Assembly: GCA_018823745.1 (NCBI GenBank)
Contig: JAHJHR010000018.1
Coordinates: forward strand, 348,045 to 412,044
DNA from: Alphaproteobacteria bacterium
Lineage (GTDB): Bacteria; Pseudomonadota; Alphaproteobacteria; Oceanibaculales; Oceanibaculaceae
Direction of reading: 5' to 3'
Length of the DNA stretch: 64,000 bases
Shown here: piece after piece, positions 7,609 to 15,595 of the stretch
Position numbering within the stretch: position 1 is the stretch's first letter
Layout: each line of letters opens with the position of its first letter
Notes under the pieces: generated by a model
Database searches by the model: none
Told to the model about the DNA's origin: nothing
What the model saw: only the letters and a program-made list of their open reading frames with translations
Position numbers and translations under genes: made by a program

Positions 7609-10491
7609 TTACGCGCGCTCGATGCGGCACAAAGTGGTCTTGGTTTCCTGCATCTGGGTCACGGCGTCATACCCGTAGGTCTGCGCCGTGTTGGTCGATT
7701 CACCCAGAACATAGGGGTCGGCACCCTGCGGATATTTCGCCCGCAGATCCTTGCCCTGGAAATGACCGCCGAAATGGAAGGGCATGAAGGCCACGCCGCG
7801 GCCGACACGCTCGGTCAGCATCGCCATCACGCGGACTTTGCCGCCTTCAGGACCATGCACCCAGACCATCTGGCCGTCCTTGATACCCAGGCCATTGGCG
7901 TCGAACGGATTGATCTCGACGAACATGTCCTGCTGCAACTCGGCCAGCCACGGATTGGACCGGCTCTCGTCGCCGCCACCCTCATATTCGACCAGACGGC
8001 CGGAGGTGAGGATGATCGGGTAGTCCTTCGAGAAATCGTTCTTCTGGATCGATTCGTACAGCGTCGGCAGGCGATGCAGCTTGCGGTCCTTGTAGGTCGG
8101 ATAATCGGCCACAAGATCGCGGCGCGGCGTATAGAGCGGCTCGCGATGCAGCGGGATCGGGTCCGGGAAGTTCCAGACTTCGCAGCGGGCCTTGCCGTTG
8201 CCATAAGGTGCACAGCCATGGGCGATGACGACACGCTGGATACCGCCCGACAAATCGGTCTTCCAGTTCACCGTCTCGATCTTGGCGCCGCCGACCTTCT
8301 GGATCGACGCCATTTCCTCCGGCGTCAGATCCTTGTCCCAGCCCAGCTTCTGCAGGATGGCCATGGTGAATTCAGGATAGCCGTCCTCGATCTCCGAGCC
8401 GACCGGCCAGGAATTCTCCGCCAGCAGGGTCTGGCCATTGCGCTCCAGCCCGAAATTCACGCGGAAGCCCATGCCACCCTTCGCGACCGGCAGCGAGATG
8501 TCGTACAGATTTGCCGTACCGGTATGCTTCATATCCGGCGTGCCCCAGCACGGCCAGGGCAGGCCGTAGAATTCGCCATCGGCCGGGCCGCCCACGGCGC
8601 GCAGGCTGACCTTGTCGAAGGTCGCCTGGTTGGCCATGTGCATCTTCATCCGCTCCGGCGACTGGCCGGTATAGCCGATGGTCCACATGCCGCGGTTCCA
8701 TTCGCGGGTGATGTCCTCGACCAGCGGCTCATTGCCGTTGACCTTGATATTCTTGAACATCTCCTTCTCGAAACCGAACTTCTTGGCGAAGAGATACATG
8801 ATCTCGTGATCATTCTTCGATTCGAAGATCGGATCGACGATTTTGTCGCGCCACTGCACGGACCGGTTCGAGGCAGTCACCGAGCCATAGGTCTCCAGCT
8901 GCGTGCAGGCCGGCAGCAGATAGCAGCCATCCTTGCGGTCATGCAGCACGGCCGAGACAGTCGGCACCGGATCGATGACGACGAGAAGATCGAGCTTCTC
9001 CATCGCCTTCTTCATATCCGGCAGGCGGGTCTGCGAGTTCGGGGCATGGCCCCAGAAGACCATCGCGCGGATATTGTCCGGCTGGTCCATATTGGCCTTG
9101 TCTTCCAGCACGCCGTCAAACCAGCGCGAGACCGGAATGCCGGAACGCTCCATCAGCTCCTTCGAGCCGAAGCGGCCGAGCAGGTAGTTATAGTCGACGT
9201 CCCAGACCCGCGCCCAATGGGCCCAGGAACCGGTGGCCAGGCCGTAATAGCCGGGCAGCGAATCCATGACGACGCCGAAATCGGTGGCGCCCTGAACATT
9301 GTCATGGCCGCGGAAGATGTTGGTGCCGCCGCCGGCCACGCCGACATTGCCCAGCGCCAGCTGCAGGATGCAATAGGCGCGGGTGTTGTTGGAGCCATTG
9401 GTATGCTGCGTGCCACCCATGCACCAGACCAGCGTGCCGGGCTTGTTGGTCGCCATCAGACGGGCGACGCGCTCCAGCTGCGAGCCGGGAACGCCGGTGA
9501 CGCGCTCGGTCTCTTTCGGGTCCCATTTGGCGACTTCGGTGCGGATCAGATCCATGCCGTAGACGCGCTTGGCGAGGAAGTCCTTGTCCTCCCAGCCATT
9601 CTCGAAGATGTGCCAGAGAATGCCCCAGATCAGCCCGACATCGCTGCCCGGACGGAAGCGGACATATTCATCGGCATGCGCGGCCGTGCGGGTGAAGCGC
9701 GGATCGCAGACGATCAGCGGCGCGCCATTCTGTTCCTTCGACTTCAGGATGTGCTGCAACGACACCGGATGAGCCTCGGCCGGATTGCCGCCGATGAAGA
9801 ACATCAGGCGGCTCTTCATCATGTCGTTATAGCTGTTGGTCATCGCACCATAGCCCCAGGTGTTTGCCACACCGGCGACCGTGGTCGAATGGCAGATGCG
9901 GGCCTGATGGTCGATGTTGTTCGTGCCCCAGAACCCGGCAAACTTGCGGATCAGATAGGATTGCTCGTTGCTGTGCTTCGCGGAGCCGAGCCAGTAGACC
10001 GAATCCGGGCCGGCCTGCTCGCGGATCTGCAACATCTTGTCGCCGATCTCGTTGATCGCCTGCTCCCAGGAGACCCGCTCCCACTTGCCGGCGGTCAGAC
10101 GCATCGGATATTTCAGGCGGCGCTCGCCATGGGTCAGCTCGCGGATCGCGGCCCCCTTGGCGCAATGCGAACCCAGGTTGAACGGGCTGTCGAAGCCAGG
10201 CTCCTGCCCGGTCCACACGCCGTTCTGCACCTCGGCCATGACCGTGCAGCCAACCGAGCAATGCGTGCAGACGCTCTTCACCAGCTTGATTTCGCCACCG
10301 AATTTCGGCGATGCCGATTCGGCCTTGCGCACCATGCCACCGCCCAGCGTGCCGGCGATTGCCAGACCGCCGGCGGTCAGGCCGGAGCGCTTCAGGAATG
10401 TACGACGGTCCATGGTCCCGCCGCTCAGGCTTGCCAGGGCCTGGGTCAGACGCGACCGGCCGGCAACTGCATCCGCTTTTTTCTTGAGCAT
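7609..10491 (-). CDS. fdhA: Formate dehydrogenase alpha subunit, Tat-exported, cysteine type
   Basis: A 960-residue molybdopterin oxidoreductase oxidising formate to CO2. The N-terminus carries a twin-arginine signal (MDRRTFLKRSG, arginines 29-30, followed by a hydrophobic Gly/Ala core), so the active site is periplasmic. The [4Fe-4S] ligands are C75, C78, C82 and C110. The residue that binds the metal is Cys200 in ARICHSTTVAG, where selenocysteine is found in E. coli FdnG, so no UGA readthrough is needed. The C-terminal molybdopterin-dinucleotide domain (LTSGRLVEYEGGGDESRSNPW) is complete. Start ATG 10491 has a GGAG/AGAAG Shine-Dalgarno. Length is typical. W versus Mo cannot be told apart. 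Confidence 0.96.
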   Translation of the reverse strand: MLKKKADAVAGRSRLTQALASLSGGTMDRRTFLKRSGLTAGGLAIAGTLGGGMVRKAESASPKFGGEIKLVKSVCTHCSVGCTVMAEVQNGVWTGQEPGFDSPFNLGSHCAKGAAIRELTHGERRLKYPMRLTAGKWERVSWEQAINEIGDKMLQIREQAGPDSVYWLGSAKHSNEQSYLIRKFAGFWGTNNIDHQARICHSTTVAGVANTWGYGAMTNSYNDMMKSRLMFFIGGNPAEAHPVSLQHILKSKEQNGAPLIVCDPRFTRTAAHADEYVRFRPGSDVGLIWGILWHIFENGWEDKDFLAKRVYGMDLIRTEVAKWDPKETERVTGVPGSQLERVARLMATNKPGTLVWCMGGTQHTNGSNNTRAYCILQLALGNVGVAGGGTNIFRGHDNVQGATDFGVVMDSLPGYYGLATGSWAHWARVWDVDYNYLLGRFGSKELMERSGIPVSRWFDGVLEDKANMDQPDNIRAMVFWGHAPNSQTRLPDMKKAMEKLDLLVVIDPVPTVSAVLHDRKDGCYLLPACTQLETYGSVTASNRSVQWRDKIVDPIFESKNDHEIMYLFAKKFGFEKEMFKNIKVNGNEPLVEDITREWNRGMWTIGYTGQSPERMKMHMANQATFDKVSLRAVGGPADGEFYGLPWPCWGTPDMKHTGTANLYDISLPVAKGGMGFRVNFGLERNGQTLLAENSWPVGSEIEDGYPEFTMAILQKLGWDKDLTPEEMASIQKVGGAKIETVNWKTDLSGGIQRVVIAHGCAPYGNGKARCEVWNFPDPIPLHREPLYTPRRDLVADYPTYKDRKLHRLPTLYESIQKNDFSKDYPIILTSGRLVEYEGGGDESRSNPWLAELQQDMFVEINPFDANGLGIKDGQMVWVHGPEGGKVRVMAMLTERVGRGVAFMPFHFGGHFQGKDLRAKYPQGADPYVLGESTNTAQTYGYDAVTQMQETKTTLCRIERA

Positions 10492-10520
10492 GATCTTCTC
10501 CGCTCCCTAAACCCTTGGGC

Positions 10521-10724
10521 CTAATATCGCGAGGTCTGGTAGACGGCCTTGATGTGGTCCGTCATCCGGTAGCCCGTCTGCTTGTCATCCTGCGGCGCGG
10601 CCACGGCGGCCACCGCCTCGCCCCCGCCGGCCACCGCAACGGCAGCCCCGGCTGCAGCGCCAACGCTCGCGAATTTCAGGAAATCGCGACGGTTCGCCGA
10701 TATCGGCTGGTTTTCCTGTTTCAT
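10521..10724 (-). CDS. Formate dehydrogenase region Tat-target small protein
   Basis: A 67-residue protein starting MKQENQPISANRRDFLKFAS, with a clear twin-arginine motif (RRDFLKF) and a 25-residue Ala/Gly/Val hydrophobic core. Only about 20 residues (DDKQTGYRMTDHIKAVYQTSRY) would remain after cleavage. The YRxTDHIKAYYxxSRY-like ending and the position directly upstream of fdhA match the family described as 'formate dehydrogenase region TAT target'. Its biochemical role is not known; one idea is a piggy-back or chaperoned partner for export of FdhA. It is 29 bases upstream of fdhA and 27 bases after the TorD-type chaperone gene. Confidence 0.88.
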   Translation of the reverse strand: MKQENQPISANRRDFLKFASVGAAAGAAVAVAGGGEAVAAVAAPQDDKQTGYRMTDHIKAVYQTSRY

Positions 10725-10751
10725 GCTGCGCCCTCCTTGGCTGTCATCACG

Positions 10752-11384
10752 TTACGCATCCATCGCGAAGGCCGTCTGCTCGATCTCAAGCAGCAGCCTG
10801 CCGATGGTCCCGATCGGCTGATAGAGCGTGGCGGCTTGCGCGCGCTCCAGATCGGCAAAGAAATGACCGCCCCATGGCAGGATGTGGCGGTCGAAAAACC
10901 GTTGCTGTGTGGGCAAATCAGCCGGTGCGCCGAACGAGCCGGTGATCAGGCCCGCCATCATCTCGCACAGGGCGGCGATGTGGTCTTCCGGCTCCTTGAC
11001 CTCTTCCTCGCGCATGATGCCCAGCTGGGCCATGTCGCCGCGCAGATTGGCCAGCGGCTTCTCGTGCAGGAATCCGGTCAGGTAATAAGAGGCATAGGGC
11101 ATGAGCTCGCCGCGCGTCAGGCCGATGAACAGCGCGGTATATTCCTCGCGCGCTGCGGTCGCACTGGTCTGACGGGCCAGCTTCGCCAGGATGCCGATGG
11201 CGGTGCCCAGCGGGGTTTCGTCGCCCTGCATGCCAGCGGCGCTGTCGAGCAGGGATTGGTCGGGGGGGGAGGCCAGAAACCGCGCCAGAAAGCCGTAATA
11301 CTGCGCCCGGAGGATATCCTCCGCCGCAACAGTCGCGTTTCCGACAGGATTAACCTGCGCCATGGGCGTCATCTCTTCCCGCAT
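10752..11384 (-). CDS. TorD/DmsD-family molybdoenzyme chaperone
   Basis: A 210-residue, all-helical protein of the TorD-like redox-enzyme maturation family. Diagnostic features are the N-terminal AxYYGFLARFLASPPD segment, LFIGLTRGELMPYASYYLTGFL, and the family signature EPEDHIAALCEMMAGL (E-x-x-DH), followed by a C-terminal helix. These proteins bind the Tat signal peptide of molybdoenzymes and hold them until the cofactor is loaded. Here the client is presumably FdhA, encoded two genes downstream. The gene is the first of the structural FDH operon; the 190 bases upstream carry a candidate operator at 11429-11440. An alternative Met start six residues in (MTPMAQ) is possible. Confidence 0.9.
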   Translation of the reverse strand: MREEMTPMAQVNPVGNATVAAEDILRAQYYGFLARFLASPPDQSLLDSAAGMQGDETPLGTAIGILAKLARQTSATAAREEYTALFIGLTRGELMPYASYYLTGFLHEKPLANLRGDMAQLGIMREEEVKEPEDHIAALCEMMAGLITGSFGAPADLPTQQRFFDRHILPWGGHFFADLERAQAATLYQPIGTIGRLLLEIEQTAFAMDA

Positions 11385-11428
11385 CCGTATCCGCCATCGC
11401 CAGCCTTAGTGGCTGATCGGCATCTTAT

Positions 11429-11440
11429 TGGTCTTACCAG
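11429..11440 (-). promoter_or_regulatory. Candidate GntR/FadR-type operator of the FDH operon
   Basis: TGGTCTTACCAG lies 45 bases upstream of the first gene of the FDH structural operon. The core TGGT-N3-ACCA is the half-site arrangement bound by FadR-subfamily GntR regulators such as PdhR and LldR, and the flanks (TAT on the left, GAT on the right) fit partly. It would fall in the spacer of a weak promoter (TTTACG, 17 bases, TAAGAT on the minus strand). A near-identical site is found at 12912-12923 in the other promoter region of the same cluster. The regulator is not in the window. Confidence 0.45.
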
Positions 11441-11574
11441 ATAACGTAAAACAACTGTCACCCACCGTCCACCCGAAACTTACCCTTTTGGCAGGCCATG
11501 CAAGCAGAAGTGCCGATTGCGGCAACTTATTACAGTGATAATTATTCGCAATTACAGTTGAGGCATCACCTTAA

Positions 11575-12279
11575 TTAAGATTGATTATCATTTACATTTT
11601 TGACCGGCGCTGCCTCTGTCTTCTCCTCTTCCAGCGGCAGCTCCTCCTCGACGCCCTCGCTTTGCGCAATTGCGACGGGTTCCCCGGCGTCAGCCCCGGC
11701 GGGCTCCTCCGTGGACTCCTCGGCTTCGGCTTCGACCGTCTCTATCGCTTCCGTTTCCCCCTCCTCCTCAGCCTCGACCGGAGGGGGACGGCGGGTGGCA
11801 TTGTAGACGGCATCGTTCTCGGCAATTTCCAGATCGGTCAGGAAGCCCCTTCCAACCTTGTAGGAGGTCTTCATGCCTTCGATCACAGTGGCGGCGTCGG
11901 TGTAATCCTCCTGGTAATCGGTCAGCCCGTCCTGAAAGGCGAAGATCGGGTCGGATTTCCAGAGCTTGCGCAGCGCCCGGCGGCGCAGGCTTCCCGGCAC
12001 CCCCTTGTTCATGAAGACGGAGAAATCGGAATTGGCGGTCAGTGTGTCGATATCCGGCAGCTTCGACAGATCGAGACCGCCCGATTCAGGTGGCTGATCC
12101 GGTGCATCAGCGGCTCGTTCGACGGGCCTCTCCACCGCCGGTTCAACCGGGGTCAGCGCGGCGGTCGGGTCCGCCTCCTCCGCCGGCAGGATGGGTGCCG
12201 CCCCGGCCCGGCGCTGGCCGGGCTGGCGCGATTGCTGTTTCAGCCGCGCCCAGCGCCCGAGAAAATTACCGTCAGACAT
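11575..12279 (-). CDS. DUF3306 domain protein of the FDH supercluster
   Basis: A 234-residue protein starting at ATG 12279 (MSDGNFLGRWARLKQQS). The first part (FLGRWARLK) and the central block (DLSKLPDIDTLTANSDFSVFMNKGVPGSLRRRALRKLW, then DPIFAFQDGLTDYQEDYT) match what is known as DUF3306. The last 70 residues are very acidic and Glu-rich, probably disordered. The start overlaps the stop of the DUF3305 gene by 8 bases, giving translational coupling. DUF3305/DUF3306 pairs are found beside formate dehydrogenases and multi-cluster Fe-S proteins; no biochemical function is known to me. The frame is open 43 codons further upstream, but that part lies inside the DUF3305 gene. Confidence 0.82.
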   Translation of the reverse strand: MSDGNFLGRWARLKQQSRQPGQRRAGAAPILPAEEADPTAALTPVEPAVERPVERAADAPDQPPESGGLDLSKLPDIDTLTANSDFSVFMNKGVPGSLRRRALRKLWKSDPIFAFQDGLTDYQEDYTDAATVIEGMKTSYKVGRGFLTDLEIAENDAVYNATRRPPPVEAEEEGETEAIETVEAEAEESTEEPAGADAGEPVAIAQSEGVEEELPLEEEKTEAAPVKNVNDNQS

Positions 12280-12847
12280 TGCCCTGTCCCCCGCCCCGGT
12301 TGCCGCCACCGCGTACCGGCTTGCCATAGACATCCAGCGGCATCGGCGATTCGGTCTGCGCCTCCTTGTGCTTGTCGCGCTGGCGCTTGATGAAGGGCTG
12401 CTCGACATGGCGCTTGTCGATATAGGCCTGCATCCACTCCATCACGGCATCGGGCATCGCCACGGCATCGACGATCTCGTCGCCGCTGATGGCGTATTCC
12501 TCCGCCTCATAGGGCGACAGAGTCACCAGCAGCGGCCGGTAGGGCTGATCCTCCGGCGCATCCGGGTCCTGGCGCAGCACGACATAGACGCTGGGCCGCG
12601 TCATCGACAGATTGTGCAGATAGGCCGGGGTCTGGCTGCGGTAGAGTTCGGCGGGGAGCGTGCCGATGTGGAAATGCACCCAGCCCGGCCCGGTCATGAT
12701 CTCGCGCCAGCCCTCCACGGGCGGCGCGCCGGGGATCACGGCAATCGGCTGGAACGCCCAGCGCTGCCAGCGGCTGCTGCTCTCGCGGCGTTCGATGACG
12801 ACGCCCAGCGGCATCGTCTCCTTATGTTCCATTCTTCCCTCACGCAT
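12272..12847 (-). CDS. DUF3305 domain protein of the FDH supercluster
   Basis: A 191-residue soluble protein (MEHKETMPLGVVIERRESSSRWQRWAFQPIAVIPG is near the start). The order of blocks fits DUF3305: a GVVIERR strand, WQxWxFxPxAVxPG, then YRSQTPAYLHNLSMTRPSVYVVLR and a C-terminal basic tail. A second Met at residue 6 (MEHKE) is an equally possible start. It is divergent from the Fe-S protein gene at 12993, with 145 bases between them, and coupled to DUF3306 downstream. Its partner set (DUF3306, TorD, FDH, ferredoxin-like protein) suggests a cytoplasmic accessory step in FDH maturation or electron supply; this is inference from context. Confidence 0.82.
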   Translation of the reverse strand: MREGRMEHKETMPLGVVIERRESSSRWQRWAFQPIAVIPGAPPVEGWREIMTGPGWVHFHIGTLPAELYRSQTPAYLHNLSMTRPSVYVVLRQDPDAPEDQPYRPLLVTLSPYEAEEYAISGDEIVDAVAMPDAVMEWMQAYIDKRHVEQPFIKRQRDKHKEAQTESPMPLDVYGKPVRGGGNRGGGQGNV

Positions 12848-12911
12848 CCTCGACCAGCTGGCCGTCCTGCCTATATAGGGACAAAACGGATCGGCCTTGT
12901 TGCAGCCGGGT

Positions 12912-12923
12912 GGTCATACCAGC
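12912..12923 (+). promoter_or_regulatory. Second copy of the FDH-cluster operator
   Basis: TGGTCATACCAG, differing at one central base from the site at 11429-11440, lies in the 145-base divergent region between the DUF3305 gene and the Fe-S protein gene. It sits between a TTGCAG hexamer (12901-12906) and a TATAGC-like box (12927-12932), with a spacer longer than ideal, 70 to 81 bases upstream of the Fe-S protein start. A regulator bound here could control both divergent genes. The pairing of two such sites in one functional cluster is the main support. Confidence 0.45.
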
Positions 12924-12992
12924 AATATAGCGCAAAACAGGGCGGCGCTCATCAGGCCGCGCGATAAAACCGATACATTGAGGATAACCCCC

Positions 12993-15047
12993 ATGACCAC
13001 CGCCCAGCGCCGCATCCTGGCCTGCACCTGCCGGGGCACCATGCCGCTCGATGAGAAGGCGCTGAACGCAGCCTGCGGACAGGCGGTCGGCACACTGCAT
13101 ACCGAGCTGTGCCGCGCCGGCATCGACAGCTTCCGCCGCGCCGCCGCCGAGGGCAATCCCTTCATCGTTGCCTGCACCCAGGAAGCCCCGCTCTTCACCG
13201 AGGTGATGGAGGAAGATGGCAGCGACGCCGCTTTGACCTTCACCAATATCCGCGAACAGGCCGGCTGGTCGGAGCAGGCGCGCGGCGCCACGCCGAAGAT
13301 GGCCGCCCTTCTGGCCGAGGCGATGATCGAGATCGAGCCGGCCTCCAGCGTCACCCTGAAATCAGAGGGCGTGTGCCTGGTCTATGGCCGCGACGAGCAG
13401 GCCATCGAGGCGGCACGCCAGCTTTCCGCCCGGCTCGACGTCACCGTGTTGCTCGACCGGCCGCAGGGCGTGCTGCCGCCGCGCATCATGGATCTGCCGA
13501 TCTTCCAGGGCAGCATCGTCGGAGCCAAAGGCCATCTCGGCGCCTTCGAGATCATGGTGAACAACTACGCCCCGGCCGATCCCTCCTCGCGCCAGGTGCT
13601 GGCCTTCGAGCCGGGCAAGAACGGGGCGGCCTCGCAATGCGACCTGATCCTCGACCTGTCGGGCGGTGCCCCCCTCTTCCCGTCGCATGAGCGGCGCGAC
13701 GGCTATTTCCGCCCCGATCCCGGCAATCCGGCAGCGCTGCAGAAGATGCTGCTGGAGATGACCGACATGGTCGGCGAGTTCACCAAGCCGCGCTATGTCG
13801 ATTTCCGTGCCGATCTCTGCGCGCACAGCCGCAGCAAGCAGATCGGCTGCACCCGCTGCCTGGATGTCTGCCCGGCCTCGGCAATCACGCCGGGCGCTGC
13901 GCTGGGTATCGACACCGTGTCCATCGACCCCTATCTCTGCGGCGGCTGCGGTGCCTGCCACAGCGTCTGCCCGACCGGGGCGGCCAGCTATGCCATGCCC
14001 TCCGGTGCCGCCATCCTGACGCGGCTGCGCAGCCTGCTGACGACCTATCGCGAGGCCGGCGGCGTGAAGCCCGTCATCCTGGTGCATGACGAGCGCAGCG
14101 GCGCCGAGATGATCTCGATGATGGCGCGGTTCGGGCGCGGCCTGCCCTCCAATGTCATCCCCTTCGCCGTGAACGAGGTGACGCAGACCGGCCTCGATCT
14201 TCTGGCCGGCGCTCTGGCCTATGGCGCGTCGCAGGTGGCGGTGCTGGTGTCACCGGCAAAACGCGGCGAACTGACCGGCCTTGCCCAGCAGGCCGGCATT
14301 ATCGAGACCGCGATGAGTGGTCTTGGCTATGACAGCGGCCGTGTTGCCGTGCTGGTCGAGGACGACCCGGACGCGGTCGAGGCGGCGCTCTACAGCCTGC
14401 CGGCGGTTGCTGCGATTCCGGGCGGCGATTTCCTGGCGATGGGCGGCAAGCGCTCCTCCCTGACGCTGGCCTTCGGGCATCTGCACGACGTTGCCCCGGC
14501 CCCGGTCGACACCGTGCAGCTGGCCGCCGGTGCGCCCTTCGGCGCGGTTGTCGTCGATGTCGAGGGCTGCACGCTGTGCCTGTCCTGCGTCTCGGCCTGC
14601 CCGACCGGCGCACTGCACGACAATGAGGACCGGCCGTTCCTGGGCTTCCAGGAGGATGCCTGCGTCCAGTGCGGGTTGTGCAAGAACACCTGCCCGGAGC
14701 AGGTCATCACCTTGTCGCCGCGCCTCAACTTCACCGCCGCGGCGCGCAGCGTCCAGCCTCTGAAGGAAGAGGAACCCTATCACTGCGTCCGGTGCAGCAA
14801 GCCCTTCGGCACCAAGGGCTCAGTCGAACGCATCGTGGCAAAGCTGGAAGGCCATTCAATGTTCGCCGATCCGGCGGCGCTGGAACGCATCAAGATGTGC
14901 CAGGATTGCCGTGTCATCGCGCAGTTCGAAGGCCCGGCCAACCCGATGGCCGGCAAGCCGCGCCCGCTGACCCGCACCACGGATGATTATTTGCGGGAAC
15001 GCGACGAGGCGGAAACCGCCAAAAAGGACGATCCGACGAAGGTTTAG
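12993..15047 (+). CDS. Multi-cluster 4Fe-4S protein of the FDH supercluster
   Basis: A 684-residue protein starting at ATG 12993, chosen because GAGGATAA lies 6 bases upstream; the frame is open further upstream without a ribosome site. The first 280 residues have Rossmann-like segments and carry no ferredoxin clusters. Four ferredoxin-type groups follow: one around CTRCLDVCP, one around CGGCGACHSVCP, one around CTLCLSCVSACP and one around CVQCGLCKNTCP. A fifth Cys set (CVRCSKPFG and CQDCR) near the C-terminus may bind zinc or iron. Proteins of this type lie next to DUF3305/DUF3306 and formate dehydrogenase. It is likely a cytoplasmic electron carrier; the partner is not known. Confidence 0.85.
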   Translation: MTTAQRRILACTCRGTMPLDEKALNAACGQAVGTLHTELCRAGIDSFRRAAAEGNPFIVACTQEAPLFTEVMEEDGSDAALTFTNIREQAGWSEQARGATPKMAALLAEAMIEIEPASSVTLKSEGVCLVYGRDEQAIEAARQLSARLDVTVLLDRPQGVLPPRIMDLPIFQGSIVGAKGHLGAFEIMVNNYAPADPSSRQVLAFEPGKNGAASQCDLILDLSGGAPLFPSHERRDGYFRPDPGNPAALQKMLLEMTDMVGEFTKPRYVDFRADLCAHSRSKQIGCTRCLDVCPASAITPGAALGIDTVSIDPYLCGGCGACHSVCPTGAASYAMPSGAAILTRLRSLLTTYREAGGVKPVILVHDERSGAEMISMMARFGRGLPSNVIPFAVNEVTQTGLDLLAGALAYGASQVAVLVSPAKRGELTGLAQQAGIIETAMSGLGYDSGRVAVLVEDDPDAVEAALYSLPAVAAIPGGDFLAMGGKRSSLTLAFGHLHDVAPAPVDTVQLAAGAPFGAVVVDVEGCTLCLSCVSACPTGALHDNEDRPFLGFQEDACVQCGLCKNTCPEQVITLSPRLNFTAAARSVQPLKEEEPYHCVRCSKPFGTKGSVERIVAKLEGHSMFADPAALERIKMCQDCRVIAQFEGPANPMAGKPRPLTRTTDDYLRERDEAETAKKDDPTKV

Positions 15048-15050
15048 AGG

Positions 15051-15578
15051 CTACTGCCCGTAAGCCTGCCGGTGGCTCTCGGCGGTCTCGCAATAGCGCT
15101 TGGCCGAGGCGGAAATCTCCGCGATATCCTCCGGCGACAGGTCACGGACATAGCGTGCCGGCCGGCCGGCCCAGAGCTGGCCGGCGGGAACGCGCTTGCC
15201 CGGCGTGACCAGGGAGCCGGCGGCGACCATAGCGTGGGTCTCGACCACAGCCCCATCCATGACGCAGGCCTGCATGCCGACGAAGCTGCGATCCTCCAGC
15301 GTGCAGGCATGCAGCAGGGCGGCATGGCCGACCGTCACATCGTCACCGACATAGCATCCCAGCCCGTAGCTCTGGACATGCAGGATGGTGCCGTCCTGGA
15401 TGTTGGTCCGCTTGCCGACGCGGATGACATTCACGTCACCGCGCAGCGTACAGGAGAACCAGATGCTGGACTCCGCGCCGATCTCGACATCACCGATGAT
15501 CGCCGCATTCGGGGCGATGAAGGCGGTCTTGTCGATGGTCGGCACGATGCCGTGATGCGGCAGGATGAGGGCGGCCAT
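15051..15578 (-). CDS. Gamma-class carbonic anhydrase-like protein
   Basis: A 175-residue left-handed beta-helix protein with many hexapeptide repeats (for example AIIGDVEIGAESSIWF, SVWFxxxLRGD-like segment SCTLRGDVNVIRVGKRTNIQD). Three histidines expected to bind the metal are present: H67 in TILHVQS, and the pair in DVTVGHAALLHACTLED. The GxNVQD equivalent reads TNIQDG. This places it in the CaiE/YrdA/PaaY gamma-carbonic anhydrase group, which interconverts CO2 and bicarbonate or is inactive. Start ATG 15578 has AAGGAG upstream. It ends 3 bases after the convergent Fe-S protein gene and follows argC by 17 bases; supply of bicarbonate from formate-derived CO2 is a possible link. Confidence 0.88.
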   Translation of the reverse strand: MAALILPHHGIVPTIDKTAFIAPNAAIIGDVEIGAESSIWFSCTLRGDVNVIRVGKRTNIQDGTILHVQSYGLGCYVGDDVTVGHAALLHACTLEDRSFVGMQACVMDGAVVETHAMVAAGSLVTPGKRVPAGQLWAGRPARYVRDLSPEDIAEISASAKRYCETAESHRQAYGQ

Positions 15579-15595
15579 GCCGTATCTCCTTCGTG

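Noticed and set aside
7609..10491. Selenocysteine-containing formate dehydrogenase with UGA readthrough
   Set aside because: The active-site codon encodes Cys200 and the frame has no internal UGA.
7324..10524. A 1066-codon open frame on the plus strand spanning fdhA
   Set aside because: It is the antisense of fdhA. The very high GC at third codon positions removes stop codons from the opposite frame; the peptide is rich in His, Arg and Gln with no recognisable domain.
12866..12885. CCTATATAGG palindrome as a specific operator near the DUF3305 start
   Set aside because: It is a short palindrome of a kind expected near promoters, and no second copy was found in the window.
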